NCBI GenBank assembly: GCA_023079485.1
Contig: CM041084.1
Coordinates: 65,505,709-65,569,708 of the forward strand
DNA: 64,000 bases
Source of the DNA: Archilochus colubris
Lineage: Eukaryota > Chordata > Aves > Apodiformes > Trochilidae
Reading direction: 5' to 3'
The position numbers and the translations under genes were made by a program. Every line of letters begins with the position of its first letter. Position 1 is the first letter of the stretch. Positions 1 to 12,819 of this stretch are shown here, in pieces. The notes under the pieces were generated by a model. That model had not been told where the DNA came from. It was given only the letters and a program-made list of their open reading frames with translations, and made no database searches.

Positions 1-3000
1 GTTCAGCAGACACTGCTGTGAAACCACAAGTCTGGGATTGAGGACATCTGGGTTTCATTGCTGCCTGTGTCATAGACATGAAATGTGAGTTTATATGTGC
101 CATTAAAATCTTAGTTCAGTTGGATACTAACATATGTTATCAAGAGATGAATTAGATGCTTACATTAGGCAGGTGCTTAAAGAAACTTGTTCAGTCAGAT
201 CAACATCTCTATTCTATCTCCAGAATAACACGGGAATAAAAGTATCCTGTATACACCTTTTCCTCTTTGGATTGCCCATATGTCAGAGCAAGGGTCCTTT
301 CTTATTCCTTTATCCCCCACATTCTTTGTACCTCACCTAACACGAAAAGACTAGATTATTATAGTGCTTTACCAGTCCTGCAGTACTTTACACAAAGTAA
401 TAAAATAATAAGTATTTAGCACACACTGCATATACTCTATACCAGAACCATTTCACACTGTTAACAACCACCTTTGGTAAAAGAAAACATGTCAGTGTAC
501 TCTCAGGGAATTTAGGCAGTTTTCTAATTAATATCTGAACATTTGTAGCACAAACCAAACATCAGCAAATTATATTTCAAGTATTTGGAACACTTCCAAT
601 CTCATTTTCTTCTCTACTCTCTCTTCTTTTACTACAAGAGGAAGATAAGAGTTGAAATCTCATGACAAAAATATATCTTTAAAGAACATTAGAGCAATTG
701 CCATTTTTATAAACCTTATTCTTTCACGCTTAGGGTTTGTCCTCAGGTGATTTTGTTTTAGGTCAAGAAGTGACCCGATAAATGCAAGAAGCACATACTC
801 TAGACTTCTTAGGTACAGTTGAATACAAGGCACTTTATTGCTAAAGTCTCTCAAGGGCACTTAGGGGATAAGGAGAGAGGAACACTTCAAGAAATTATTC
901 ATATACTTGTTTACTTTGGTATTTACAGCATTACCCTTAAAATGAGCACTTCACCATATAAAAAAAGTCCATCATGCCTATAAAATTTTACATCAAAAGC
1001 AAACCAATCAAATAAATAATGCAGGACTACTTCAGAATATCTGCTCACAGAGAGTCACAATCTTACTTAGGTCTGTCAAGTTAATTTCAGGACTTAGGTC
1101 AAGGGTCTCATTCAAAGCCCACATTGTACAGCTCACAAAACAGAGGAAAGACATTTTGAACAGCACTGCAGAGAGTAAGGGCAGTGATGTCCTAGTGTAG
1201 GTTCCAGATATGACATTTTTCTCAAATGACCCATACTAATTGCAGATTTGAGAGCTAAGAGACAGTGCAAGGCCCCTTCTGAAAAATAACATCACCTAAT
1301 CGTCAGAAAAACAACCAAGAGAAACCCATTTCCCAGGAGAAGTTGTAGTGGCTTACTTCATAAAACTCAGAGGTGTCCTATAGTGGCATCCATAATGATC
1401 TCAAGTGCTGCAGTACAAAGCAGAGAGTGAGGCTGTCAAATCAAACAACCAAGACTGTCTACCAGAACATTACTAATCTGAAATTAATTTCTATGTTAAA
1501 CACTATCTTTACTATGGTCTAATGCTGTCCTCATAATACACTTCCAACATAACAGGCAACCTCTTTCTCTAGCTCAGTTACCAGTCTCAGCATATAGACC
1601 CTGTAAAAGTCATTACAGTAAAGTAATTTCTAGCACTTGCATTTTCACTATAGCAAAATCTCACAGGGATCAGACCCACTTATGGTCTTAACTAAAACTA
1701 GCCATCTGACTTAATTAACATTTAGAATTCATCAAACCTTGCAGGGCTCATACTGGGCTCTGGGGCAGCTTGGCTGTGCTCACATTGGGCTCCTGCTGGG
1801 TCTGTGTATCCGGTAGCAGTGTTATCCCACCAGATGACACACTTGGTGTGAAAGCAAAGGAAGAATGAAGCTTAAAAAATCAGTTTCATAATATCACTGT
1901 ATAACACAACAAACCACACAGCACAGGGAGGACAGGAGACAAAGCCTAGAAGCAGATGGACTCAACAGAACTGTACATTGCCTTATTTTTCTACATAAAT
2001 CCTAACCCAACAATAGATTTGTCTTTGTTAAATCTTTCTGAGTAATATAAATAAGTTCTGAATGTATTTTTCTTTCTCTATATATGGACACATTAATAGT
2101 AATAGCAGCATAAAGCTTTGTTTCTCTGAAGGTACCACAGACCATGGAAAAGTTTCCCATAATTAAAAGTGATGTCAATAGAGAAACAGAGACTTAGATT
2201 TGGGTTATCCAAAGTATCTAGATTTTTCAGATTTTAATTTCCATTAGCAGGAACAGAGCATAGAATGCTTTGATGGACAGACAGCTACTTCTCATGGTGT
2301 TGGCTGCTTCAGTTGGGTTTGGGGCAGACCCATGCCACCATCCCCTAATTTTTTTTCATGATCTTATGATAGAATACACTCTTCACATAAGCCTGCTTTA
2401 TATTTCTTCCTTCTTTGTAGCCAAGTAGCACCCAAGTAGTACTCAACCACTAGAAGTACAGTAACCTTTTGACAAACTTAATGTGTGATGGCTTGATTAA
2501 ATAGATTTTATGAAGTGTTCTATTTTTCTGCACTATATCAAAATGCAGACAGATGTACAAATGCTGTTCATTAAGCACTAACATTAAAGACATTCAAGTC
2601 GTTTAAACTCAGATGCACTGAAAACAAAAAAGCATCAGTTGTATATATACTTTTCCAACCTGCAAAGCACAACTTCAAACACTTAGCATTAATTTACCCC
2701 ACAACTGGAATTCTTGCCTTCCTAAAGCTTCAAGAACTATTTTGCAGTTGGAGGTTCTCCATTCTTCAGGAAGTCCATTTAATTCATTTATATTCTTTTT
2801 TGTTGTTGTTTTATAAAGAGAAGGACCAGAAGTCCTACCTTTTGTCATATCTGAAGACTCTGGCATTGTCAAGATACAAAACCTCTACATCCTTTTTACT
2901 GTATATCAGTTGCTTCAGGCACTGCAAAGGGGAGATGCAAGTGCTAGAGAGAGGCAAAAATACTGAATTCCAGCACAGGTCTTTCCTTAGAGAATATTAA

Positions 3001-5263
3001 TTTCCTGTGGGACATGGAACGTATTTGGTGGCAGTGGAAATCTGACAACTCTATCTATCAATCCAACCAAGTTTATCATGAGGTTTAAGCATTTCTTAAC
3101 TGTCAAACTAAAACATGAACCTTGAAATAATAAACTACATTCTGAAATATCTGCCAGAAAGCACACAGGGGAAAAAAAAAAGGATACAAAAGATGACTTC
3201 CAAACCATAAATAATATTTTTGCAGTCATGCTTGCATCCTTATTCCTGAAACCAATTTAGAAAACAATTGGACAGGGCACCCTGGGAATAAAGAATCATT
3301 TGCCATTAGACTTTAATGTGTGATTACTTAGTAATGTAATTGAAAGCATGACTGCAGCATATTGCCAGCTTTCTATTGCCAGGAGATTACATCATAAATG
3401 ATACTAAGTATTTAAAATAATTTTTTTATTCCATATTTGTTGTGACAGGAAGTTTTACTTAATATTTGAGCTAATTTTTCATTCTCAAATACTGGAGAAT
3501 CAAGGGTTTGCAGGGAGGGGTGTGGGAGACAGATCTTAGGACACCATATATCCTCATGTTAATCATAAAATAAGTAATTAGCATGATTGCACTGGGAGAT
3601 TTGTGATGCCTGTGATGTCTTCATGTGGACATATACAACTGATAAAATGCATTTAGGGTTCTATTTGTGACTCTGATACTGTGGATTAGATTAACTGAGA
3701 GCTAAATATACAGCTGATGTCTCTATGAGAAACTCCCTAGACGTGTGTCAAGCTATACCAATTTTAATCTCTTAAAGACTTAACCTAAACTACAGGTAGT
3801 CCCCAAAGCCTCATGGCATTTACAGGTTAGACTCTCAGCCAAGGTAGCCAGGGAAGGCTGAGTGGGAATTTGGAAGAATTATGCTGATAATCTATATGAC
3901 CACACAAAGATGCACTAACAGCACTGCAGAAACTCAGGATTCCCCTTTGCATGGAAAGTTCTGACTCAGCACAGTACTTCCCTCAATTGCCTTCCAAGTA
4001 TCTCTGACTTCAACAACTGACAGACCAAAAACCCATAAGGCTTTACTGGTAAGGGAAGCTTTCTCCCCTGGATCACCCAATATGCCTACAACATCCACTC
4101 TATGCAACTCCTTCCTCTCCCAGTCCATGAGGTTTACACAAATTACTGTCAACAGAAAACAGTGAGGTCTTCAAGCTTTTTGGTCCACTGGGATATTTTT
4201 CCCCAGGTAGGTTGAGGGGCAAATCATACCCCCGTCCACTGGAGAGACAGTCCCAAGAAACTTGCCTGGCCCAGCAGTACCCCTATGCATACATGATACA
4301 CAAACACTATCAGGAAAATTAGTAAAACTGTGTTGCAGCAGAGTTACCATCAAATGCTATATCATGCATGTTTGATGGTTTGATGCCTTCAGAACACCTA
4401 AAATATGGATTTCATATTTCAAGACCTGAGTGTAAAGACCTTTTTGACCAGAGAATTCAAGAGAAAACTGTGAAGAATTGAAATTCACAGAGATTTCCTC
4501 TCCCTTGCAGCCCGTTTCGCACATTTTTCACCAACAAGCGGGAAACAGATCCTAAGGATTCTGGCATTTGCTCACAGACTTTGTTTTGTCTTTATCCTAT
4601 TTTACTGAATGTCAGATGACCACAGAGGCAAGACAGAATGCCAAGAACAGCGGATGTTTCAAAATGGGATTTATTGTTCACAGGCAAATGGGTCTCTCTT
4701 TTGTCACACCCCTAGTACTGAAGCCAGGAAGGAAAGAATAAAATATAAACTACAAGGTGGCAAGGAGTCTTCCATTCAGAGGCTGATTCCGGGCTAACTT
4801 TCCTTCCAGTAGAAAACATGGCTGTATCTAGAAAGGTTCTCTTCAAATACAACATGCAATTCATTTTTCAAGAGACACTTTACACTACAAGACTTCTTAT
4901 ACAATTTATTTGCTTCCCAGCTGCTTTTACATAGTTTCTTAAACTGTTTTCACACCATTGAGTTATCAGAACAAACTCCATTGCCTTCTTCTAATTTGTC
5001 CTGGAGACCTAATGTATATGTTAATAAAGGGATATTTTTCTGCCCATAGCTCTGTTTTCACCAGAGAAAGCTATGCCTGTTGCATTAAAATACTTTTGAC
5101 CTATTCTATTCAGGATAGTGGAAGTACCAGAGCCTTCTGGGCTTTGTAATATAATAGCACCCCTTTATCACATTGAATGGTTTATGGGAACCAGCTTGTA
5201 CAGATGATTTAGTTTACCATAGTGAGGCCACTACTGAAGGGCTCCAAACTTTGGGGACTCTTC
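1..5263. other. Unique AT-rich noncoding DNA
   Basis: I see no gene. Reading frames here are 60-80 codons or shorter and do not resemble any family I know. Slightly GC-richer islands lie at about 1738-1860 (with a loosely repeated GGGCTCA motif), 2270-2345 and 4170-4310. These could be remnants of old interspersed repeats, but I cannot assign them. Nothing else stands out. Confidence 0.6.
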
Positions 5264-5446
5264 TGCAATTTTCATTATTTGCAGTTTGGCTTGTGAGGGG
5301 GGGTTGTTTTTCAGGATATTTGGTGGTTGTGGATTGTTTTGGTTTTTGGGTTGTTGTGTATTGGGGGTTTTTGTTTGTTTTGCTTTGTTTTGTTTTTATT
5401 TGTGCGTGTGTGTTTTCTGAGGTTTTTTTTTCTTTGCTTCTGTTTA
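5264..5446 (+). repeat. T/G-rich low-complexity tract
   Basis: About 180 bases made almost only of T and G on the plus strand. It includes a run of seven G at 5298-5304 and many TTTTG/TTGTTT units. The open frames across it translate to Phe/Gly/Val/Cys/Trp-rich strings, which are products of composition and not protein. Such one-sided G/T skew favours G-rich secondary structure and binding by GU-binding proteins if transcribed, but that is inference. It may have grown from a (TTTTG)n-type simple repeat. Confidence 0.7.
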
Positions 5447-8400
5447 ACTATGTTATTTTTTTCATCTAACTTGAGTTATTATTTGTATTTTTTGCCTTTG
5501 TATATTCTTAAGATGAGGCCATGGTCTCTCACAGGACAGGAAAAACCTTTAAAAACCTTTGTTAAAAACCTTTACACTGACACACCCAGCTTCCCTCCTG
5601 ACTTATGGCATCTCTACCCAGAAAAATCAGGGAAGTTTTGTAGATTGTAAAATTTCATGCATCTGTGATAACAATGCCTTGGTATCCACCCCCCTTTAGC
5701 TTCTACACTAATTTTGTTTGAAACCATGACATTTTGGCAGAAGAGAGCACTCCTTCCAGGGCATTTAATGGAATCTCTGCACATCATAATCTATTGATAA
5801 TCTCATAATATGGTTCTGTGTCTCACTGTATTAAAAAATTACAGAAATGAAAAGACTGAGTTTACAGAGGAATATTCAAAAGCATATCTCAACTTCCTAC
5901 ATTTTTTTTTATGATTACACTTAAATACGGAAACATTTCAACTGCGTTACAAATCAAGATTTACCCTCAATATGTAAAAGAAAACCCTCCCTGTTACTTT
6001 GAAGGTTTTTTCTAAGTGGAAGACTTTCACAAACTTTAGCATAAGATTTGCACTGGTACCAAAGAGACAGTGATTCATTCCCTCTTTCCCCAACAAAGGG
6101 CAGCTGCCTCCTTTACCTTGAGCCATTCTGCAGATAGGATTTGCCTCAGTTCCATTTGCCTTTGAAGACATCTTAAAACCACTTGTCTAGTTCACTCCAT
6201 CTTTTAATTAATTTTGATGAGGGACAGGCACAGAATAGGGAATTTTGCATCCTTTTTCTAAAGGATGAAAAGAATGGGGAAAAAAAAACATACAACAGAA
6301 CAACACAATTTTAAGTCTGCTATTTTTTCCTCACCAGTAGAATATTTGACAGTAGAAAATTTTCAGACCAAATGAAAAGACTTGATAAGCATCCTTGTAG
6401 CACCGGTTTAGGAAAGAATGGGAGGAACAAAGAGCAAGAAATAAGCAGAGTCTAACTGGCTGTGAAATTCCAGAAGTGTGCTGAGGGACAGAAGTAAACT
6501 CCTTCAATGAAATCACAATGAAAGGACAAAAAGCAAAAAGTGAAATTCCAACTGAGCCTGAGAAAAAAATTCCTCACAATACACTTGGCTCAGCACTGGA
6601 GCAGATGCCCTGAGAGGCAGACAGCTTCCTGCCTTTAAGAATTACCAGATCATTGTAAAAGTGCCTGAATATCCTTATTCAACTTTGAACAGAGCAAGCT
6701 GAGCAACCTTGAGCAGGAGCAAAATTAGATAAACTCCAGAGATTCCCTCCAACCTGTATCTTTCCACAATTCCTCTATTCCATGGGTACATACTCTCAGA
6801 GGAGGGACAGGGACAATTTGTTGCCACCGTCTTCCCGCTGCCACCTTACAGATGCCACTTTCACCTCTGATGAGTCTATCCTCAGATCAAGAGATGGCAA
6901 AGGTGGCAGTGGGATATTGCCCTAGACCTCTCAGAGGAAGAGTGACTGTAAGTGTACATGGTTACGGGCTCTGCAGTCACTGGAATAAAGGCCACTTGGT
7001 ACTGTTACTGATTCAGGGTAACTCTACTCTACTCTCACTGAGAAAAGGGAAGTAAATCAACAAAAAGATCTAATGACAGACCTCCAAGAAAGTAAATTAT
7101 TTCTTCTGTCTGGTGTGCAGGAATTAAAGTCTCAATGCAGAACTAGGAAAAATCTCCATTGGCCTCGGGCAGGATATTGCTCCATAAATACCTTAAAAAC
7201 CATAATCAAAGCAGCTATGGAGATGGACATTCAGTAAATCTAAAAGATGGAGAAAGAATCTGTGATGTGCATATTAAACCATTTCAACAACTGTCGTTCC
7301 TTATGAAAATATTACCCTCACAGTACTGTCAAAGTCAATGAAACTTGCAGTGCCTACTACACAAGTATCAGTTAGGAACATTAGATACCTGGAGCACAGC
7401 TAATCCAGTGTGAACTCATGCCATTTTCTTAAACTACTTGACTTCTCTGGATCAGAGGATGCAAATTGGCCTGGACTCCATCAAATCTGGATAGTTTGTC
7501 TAATATGGACAAATTTCTTCTGGTGACTTGTTGGTAATTGAGACCACAAAACACATTATTCTATTGAACTCCCGTCACATGTAAATCCAGGTTCACAGAA
7601 TTACAAGGCAAAGACATAATTCCAGTTGACCACAGAGCCTCCAGTATGTAAATTAGATTTGGCTAGTCCTGTGCAACAGAGCTATCAAGTGAAGTGGTGA
7701 AACATACCATAAGAAACCAGATACAACAGCCTGAAGTAAACTACAGTTAGTTTGTCAAACATTATAAATACAGTTATGTTGTCTTAAAAAAAAAATTATT
7801 CCTGCCAGTTAGTCCAATTTGGGGAATTACTTAGGAATGCTAGCTCATGGCTCAAAAAGTTTTGTCATAGTTACAACACATGGAATATATTACTGGAATA
7901 GGCCAAAATTCTTGTGGGATTCATTTTTTTATTACAGGTCATGACAGGTATTTTTTATTTTCTCTACTACAGCTTTTTTGTCTTTTACTACTCATATCAC
8001 TGTACACAAAGTACAGGCTAACCCTTCATTCTAACCCACAACACATCAAACACCACAATCTTCCCCTGTTCAACATCTATAAACCCTCCAAACCCACAAC
8101 TATATTGCTTTGTCCCAATTTCTCCCACACCTGAAGTGAATCAATACTTATCCATCTTAGGAACACCATCTTGCTCCAAAGAAAACATCACCAATCAAGC
8201 ACTTGCTAATTTGAATTATCTTGGTAGCTATATAGAGGCAAACTAATCTTCTACAGTACGGGCACAGATGTCATAGGCTAATATAGTTTATTTATATCCA
8301 CCTAGCCCCATTGAACTGTACAAAACCCACAGAAAAGAGATTCCAACAATTTCAGGATAATCAAGATCCCCAGAAAATTTTGGATTATCAAAGAGCCTGC

Positions 8401-8983
8401 TGGCATATTTCAAATAAAAACAGCAACATTAGCTTCATTCATCACTAAACCCAATAGTGGGAAATTACATCTAGAAGCTAGAATTGTATCAAAAAGAAAT
8501 TAACATACAGCATCACTGTATGCTCTTAAATCACTGCTAGACAGAGACAGGACATACTGCAATAGTGTGTGAAGTAATCTCTCTGTATACTTTCTGGTTA
8601 GGTTTACAATTCTGTCATTCTTCAGGATGAGACAGTACTAGCTAAAGGAGTTTATCTTAGTATAAGATAGTTTAATGGTGGGTTTTTTCTTCATTTTTGT
8701 ATCCACCAGATTCAAACATTTAAAGCCTTCCATGGTTGTTTCAGCTAAAATGCTCCTCAGTCTGGTATCCACCAGCACAGTCCTGTCAGCAATATGTAGC
8801 CTGAAATTTTACCCCAATATTGTAGAAACTTATCTGAGCAAGGTTGGATTACGGTAGCTTCATCTCTAGACCTTTACTCTGCAAAGTAAGAGGACTCATC
8901 CTGGTAACTATATAAAAATAGAAAATTTCTCTAAAACTGTAGTGGCAACACATTGGTAGACACTGGAGGAGCAAACAGGCATC
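5447..8983. other. Unique AT-rich noncoding DNA
   Basis: No gene seen. A 10-base unit AAAAACCTTT occurs three times at 5541-5550, 5551-5560 and 5564-5573. A G-poor, C/A-rich stretch covers about 8020-8130. Two acceptor-like pyrimidine tracts ending in TACAG lie near 7922-7976, with no open exon behind them. About 6790-7050 is slightly GC-richer and unassigned. Confidence 0.6.
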
Positions 8984-9196
8984 AATAATTGTAGTGAAAT
9001 GAGGCAACCAGGTGCCACTAATTGCCAGGGAGTGAGCATGAGCTTGTGTCTTAGGCCTTACCTTTTATTGGCCCCCTGGTCCTGCTCATGCTCAGTGGGG
9101 GTCCACCCTAATCAGGCACAGGTGGGCTTAACACAAGCTCATGCCCACTCCCTGGCAATTAGTGGCACCTGGTTGCCTCATTTCACTACAAATAAT
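8984..9196. repeat. 6-bp target-site duplication AATAAT around the fold-back
   Basis: AATAAT at 8984-8989 directly precedes the TG of the left arm, and AATAAT at 9191-9196 directly follows the CA of the right arm. A 6-bp duplication matches the length used by ERVK-like (class II) avian retroviruses, and it equals the duplication size at the related LTR at 12358. It shows that the fold-back went in as one piece and was not rearranged in place afterwards. Confidence 0.85.
8990..9190 (-). mobile_element. Fold-back element derived from the 324-bp LTR family
   Basis: A 201-bp unit with terminal inverted repeats of 60 bp (8990-9049 and 9131-9190) that are complementary at 59 of 60 positions; the one mismatch pairs 9035 with 9145. 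The ends read TGTAG...CTACA. A perfect 6-bp direct repeat, AATAAT, flanks it at 8984-8989 and 9191-9196, as expected of integrase target duplication. Read on the minus strand from 9190, it is collinear and ungapped with positions 1 to about 152 of the solo LTR at 12358. It then turns into the reverse complement of positions 60 to 1. The switch lies in a 10-base stretch on the minus strand (9048-9039, CACAAGCTCA). That stretch matches LTR positions 143-152 of the 12358 copy at 9 of 10 bases, and also matches the arm itself. The promoter-like motif CCAATAAAAGG sits on the minus strand at 9071-9061. There is no coding capacity. I infer an aberrant LTR with two U3 ends; an independent fold-back transposon is less likely because the 12358 copy has LTR form. 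Confidence 0.85.
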
Positions 9197-12100
9197 TGTT
9201 TTTGGGTTTTTTTGTCTCCTCAAGTTTTTGGTTTTGTTACATGTACTTTAAGAAAGCACCCTAACAAACTGTCTGTAGGTATACATCCTCTTGAAGAACA
9301 TAGGCTGAACAAATATCACCAAATAGTATTCCTCTAGTATGTTAGAAGACAGGGAAGATTCCTTCGTTCTTCACTGCAATTTAATGTCATATCAACCATC
9401 TGATATTGACAAGTCTACTCTGGTAAACTTTGGCTGTACTTACTTCTGGTACCTCATCTACATAAAAAGCCAAACAATTGATTTAAAACAAAGTACACAT
9501 ATAGGTCTTGCACCATATTTGTCTAACACACCCTGAGCACAAGAAATAACTACCTATTATGTTTTGGTATATGTTGCTCAGGAAGATATCTAAGCTTGGC
9601 CAAAGTCCTATAACCTACATCTTTTTCCATCAGAAAAAGATAATATATACAAGGCACTGGGTATATTCAGAGATCAGCACTTCTACAACCAGTTAAATAC
9701 TTCTGTAGAGAAACTCAAAAATGCATATTGCTGAACAAGTGCTTAATGCTGCTAAATCTTGGAGAATATTAACAAATAATACAGAGATGTTGAGTTCCTG
9801 CATTAAATCAGTGTCAGGTCAATCCATATGAACATCTAATGCACCTTGCTAAGTTCTAAATTTTAGACAATAATTCTGATTACAGCTGCCTGTGGAACTA
9901 TATTTGTGGAGGTATATGTACATACCATATGTTTTTTTCTAGGGGAACTTGGTAGCCCTCAAAAATCAGGATCAAGATCCATATTAGATCTGAAATGTCC
10001 ACAAAACCAATATTAAGAGTGCTTAATTCCTGAGGACAATCTCCTGTTGAGGAGGATAGATACTAATTTTTGGTCAGAGGATCTTTCCGTAGCTGTAGTG
10101 TTGAGACTCCTCCACAATGAATTCATCAAATCACAAGTCAAGTGCCTGTACCCTTTCACTGAAGGTCTTATTTGAAAAATACTTAGTAGTAATTACTTTG
10201 GATTGTCCTTTTCTTTCCCTTTTTAGACCAGCTAAATAGGTGGTAAATAGCATTCATCGATAAGCATAAGAAAATGTCACCTTAACCATGGCAACTCAAT
10301 ATGAAGAGCTATGTTTTAAAAAATGTCAGACTTTTAAAATATTTTTTCTTACTGTACATATACATGTATTCACATTGTTCCATCTGTTTCAGAAGCAAAT
10401 GCAATTAGTAATATCCTGGGAAAACTGCTGCCTTTAGTTGTATCCTCACAATTTATGTCTTTGATATAGATTTTAAAGACAAGAACAATGGTATTGATGT
10501 CATGATCTACAGAAGAGAAAAAAATCAACATGAAAGACTAAAAAACAAGTTCAAAATTATAAGAAACTGTTGCAGACTCTTGTGTGCAGTAATTAGAGTC
10601 AGCATCAAACTGAGCAACACTTCTCATTTCAGCTACTTCTGTGCAATTAAAGGATAATGTTTCTAAACTGAAGGATAGAATCAGCCAATAACAGGTAAGT
10701 CTCTAAGGGGTTATGGAAAGACACTAAGCTGCTGGCAGGACAGGTTCAAATATGTGTTTTTAAAACATATAAGAAAATCCATAAACATGATTTCACTTGC
10801 TGACAAGCTACAGCAGATAGACAGCAAAGCTTAGTTAGACTCAATTCAAAGCTTTTAAAAGTCTACTGTCATGAGTAAAGCAGGTGAAAGAATTACTTAG
10901 GAGGGACGAGGATTTCAACTAGAATCCTATCAGATGTTTTTTAGTTTAATTTTTTAAAATATTATTTTCAAAGACACATTGCCAAAATTGTCAAAAGTGC
11001 ACCAAGAGTAACAACACGCTTGCCAGCAGAAGAGAAAACTGCGTAAGCAACAAAACAAATATTTTGATGGCCTCAAAGGGGAAGGAAAGGAAAATTAGGC
11101 TATTTGCCGTTGCTGTTATGAACTGTTTCTAAAGATACTTCAAGCAATGTGCTTAAGTATGTGGCTTAAAGCCTTTTTAGACAAGCAAATCAATGCCATA
11201 ATCCTCTGAACACATTTTCTTGGAGACATTTAAAACCAAAAAACCCCCTGTCTGCTTCTTACCTGGTCTAACATACTAATAACTAATAAGAAATTAAAGA
11301 TCTATGCCTTTGGTTACTGTTGCTAATTAAAGCACAAAGTAGCATATTTTCATTTTTTTTATCCATGACTTGAATGGGATTTCAGACTAAATAGGAATTA
11401 TCTAAGGATTGCAGGCTTTGTCCCACTATGTTACCTATAATTACTTTTAACCTACATAAATAAGATAACAGTATCCCCAAAGTAAATGAACAAGCCTTCA
11501 TAGCTTGTTTCAACAGCCTGTTCAATCCATTGAAGGGACTGAAAATCTCCACTGACTTCAATGGACTTTGGTTCAAACCCTAAATCTTCAAACTGTTTCG
11601 GATTAAAGTGGATTTTGGCTGTTGGCCAAAGAGAAAACCACTTAAGAGTAGCAGAAAGGTTCCTGGGGATTGTCAGATGACAGGGGAGTGGAGTGCTTAA
11701 AATTTCTCCATTTTCCTATAGCAAGAGACTTTCTTTACAGCATAATTATATCAAGCCTGACATTCAATCAAGAAAAAAGGAAGATGTAGTTCGTTACAGG
11801 AAACTATTCGTTTTGGCATAACAATTGTGTCTGTTTAAGTGTTTCAGTATTTATCTTAAGGGGAGAGAAAAGCTTTATGGATAGCTAAATACACTCTTAA
11901 CACAGGTTAAAGTATCTTCTCTAATTTTTTTAAGGTTTAACTTTAATGTATGGCATTATTACTTTGTGGAAGAGAAATTATATATAATGTAGTAGAATCT
12001 AATGGCACATGATGTATCTAATCAAAGCTTAAGAGAGAGAATAATGCTTCATGGATAAAGGCTGCCACTTAAATTACAGCATTTTGTATTCCTTTAAATG

Positions 12101-12351
12101 GGTAGATGTTAAGATGATAATCATCATTTCATGGCTGATATCTTAGCATTGTATTAACACTCACATACAGATGCAGGTCAAAGCTTCAGGGTTTGGGTTC
12201 TTTCCTCACCCTTGTACTATGCTAAGTTCTGGACTGAAAAGTGAAAAAAACACCCTGTGTTTTGCAAGTCTTGAAATTGGAAAAATAATTTCATTTATTT
12301 TTATCATTCACTCTACATAACTGTTTTCAATAGAGAAGCTTCCTAGTTGCT
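9197..12351. other. Unique AT-rich noncoding DNA
   Basis: No gene seen. Around 11545-11580 a segment with ACTGACTTCAATGG followed by CTTTGGTTCAAACCC resembles the tail of a very old amniote interspersed repeat; this is from memory and uncertain. The remainder has no recognisable structure beyond short A/T runs. Confidence 0.55.
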
Positions 12352-12687
12352 GTTCATTGTAGTGAAATGAGGCAACCAGGTGCCACTAATTGCCAGGGAG
12401 TGGGCATGAAGTTGTGTCAAGCCCACCTGTGCCTGATTAGGGTGGGCCCCCACTGTGCATGAACAGGACCAGGGGGCCAATTAAAGGTGAGTCCTGAAGC
12501 ACAGGCTCAGCTCAGTCCTGAGCAAGCCAACAGAGAGGCCAGTCACTCTTGGAGCAACAGCACCGATCCAGGCTAGTCAACTCTCAGAGCCATAGGCTTA
12601 GAGCATTGCTCGTGAGTCTCTGCTGGAACACCTGGTTGGACCTTGATGCTCCGTTCCCTAAGAGAGGTTTGTCTTGCAACAGTTCAT
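12352..12687. repeat. 6-bp target-site duplication GTTCAT
   Basis: GTTCAT occurs immediately before and immediately after the solo LTR. The exact match fixes both LTR boundaries and hence the 324-bp length used for the whole family. Confidence 0.85.
12358..12681 (+). mobile_element. Solo LTR, 324 bp, ERVK-like by duplication size
   Basis: The element starts TGTAGTG and ends GCAACA, so it has the TG...CA (TGT...ACA) termini of retroviral LTRs. It is bounded by a perfect 6-bp direct repeat, GTTCAT, at 12352-12357 and 12682-12687. There is no internal retroviral region and no second LTR beside it, so this is a solo LTR left by recombination between the two LTRs of an integrated provirus. A CCAAT/TTAAAGG motif at 12477-12487, which reads CCAATAAAAGG in the fold-back copy, is the probable core promoter of U3. 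The 6-bp duplication is the usual size for beta-retrovirus-like (ERVK) elements. I do not recognise the family name. Relatives in this window are the fold-back at 8990-9190 and the diverged copy at 56994-57316. Confidence 0.85.
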
Positions 12688-12739
12688 TGATTACCCTTCG
12701 CTGACAACAGGGATATCCAGTGAATAGCAACATTTTCAG

Positions 12740-12819
12740 TGATTTTACTGGAACGAGTCATGGGAGCACTGGACTGACTGCCTTCATGGCACTAAGGCCA
12801 ACCCCAGATTCTAAGCAAG
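12740..12819 (+). other. Weak exon-like segment
   Basis: An 80-base, comparatively GC-rich stretch preceded by TTTTCAG (12733-12739) and followed by a good donor, CAAG|GTAACT (12816-12825). One frame, starting at 12741, is open throughout. The upstream pyrimidine tract is poor, and the predicted peptide matches nothing I know. It could be an exon of a noncoding transcript, part of an older repeat, or chance. I would not treat it as a gene without transcript support. Confidence 0.15.

Noticed and set aside
5173..5650. Hydrophobic frames that look like membrane proteins
   Set aside because: They are translations of the T/G-rich tract; Phe, Val, Cys and Gly richness follows from base composition.
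11569..11580. B-box-like GGTTCAAACCC (tRNA or SINE promoter)
   Set aside because: No A box at the right distance, no cloverleaf and no terminator; more likely part of an old repeat tail.
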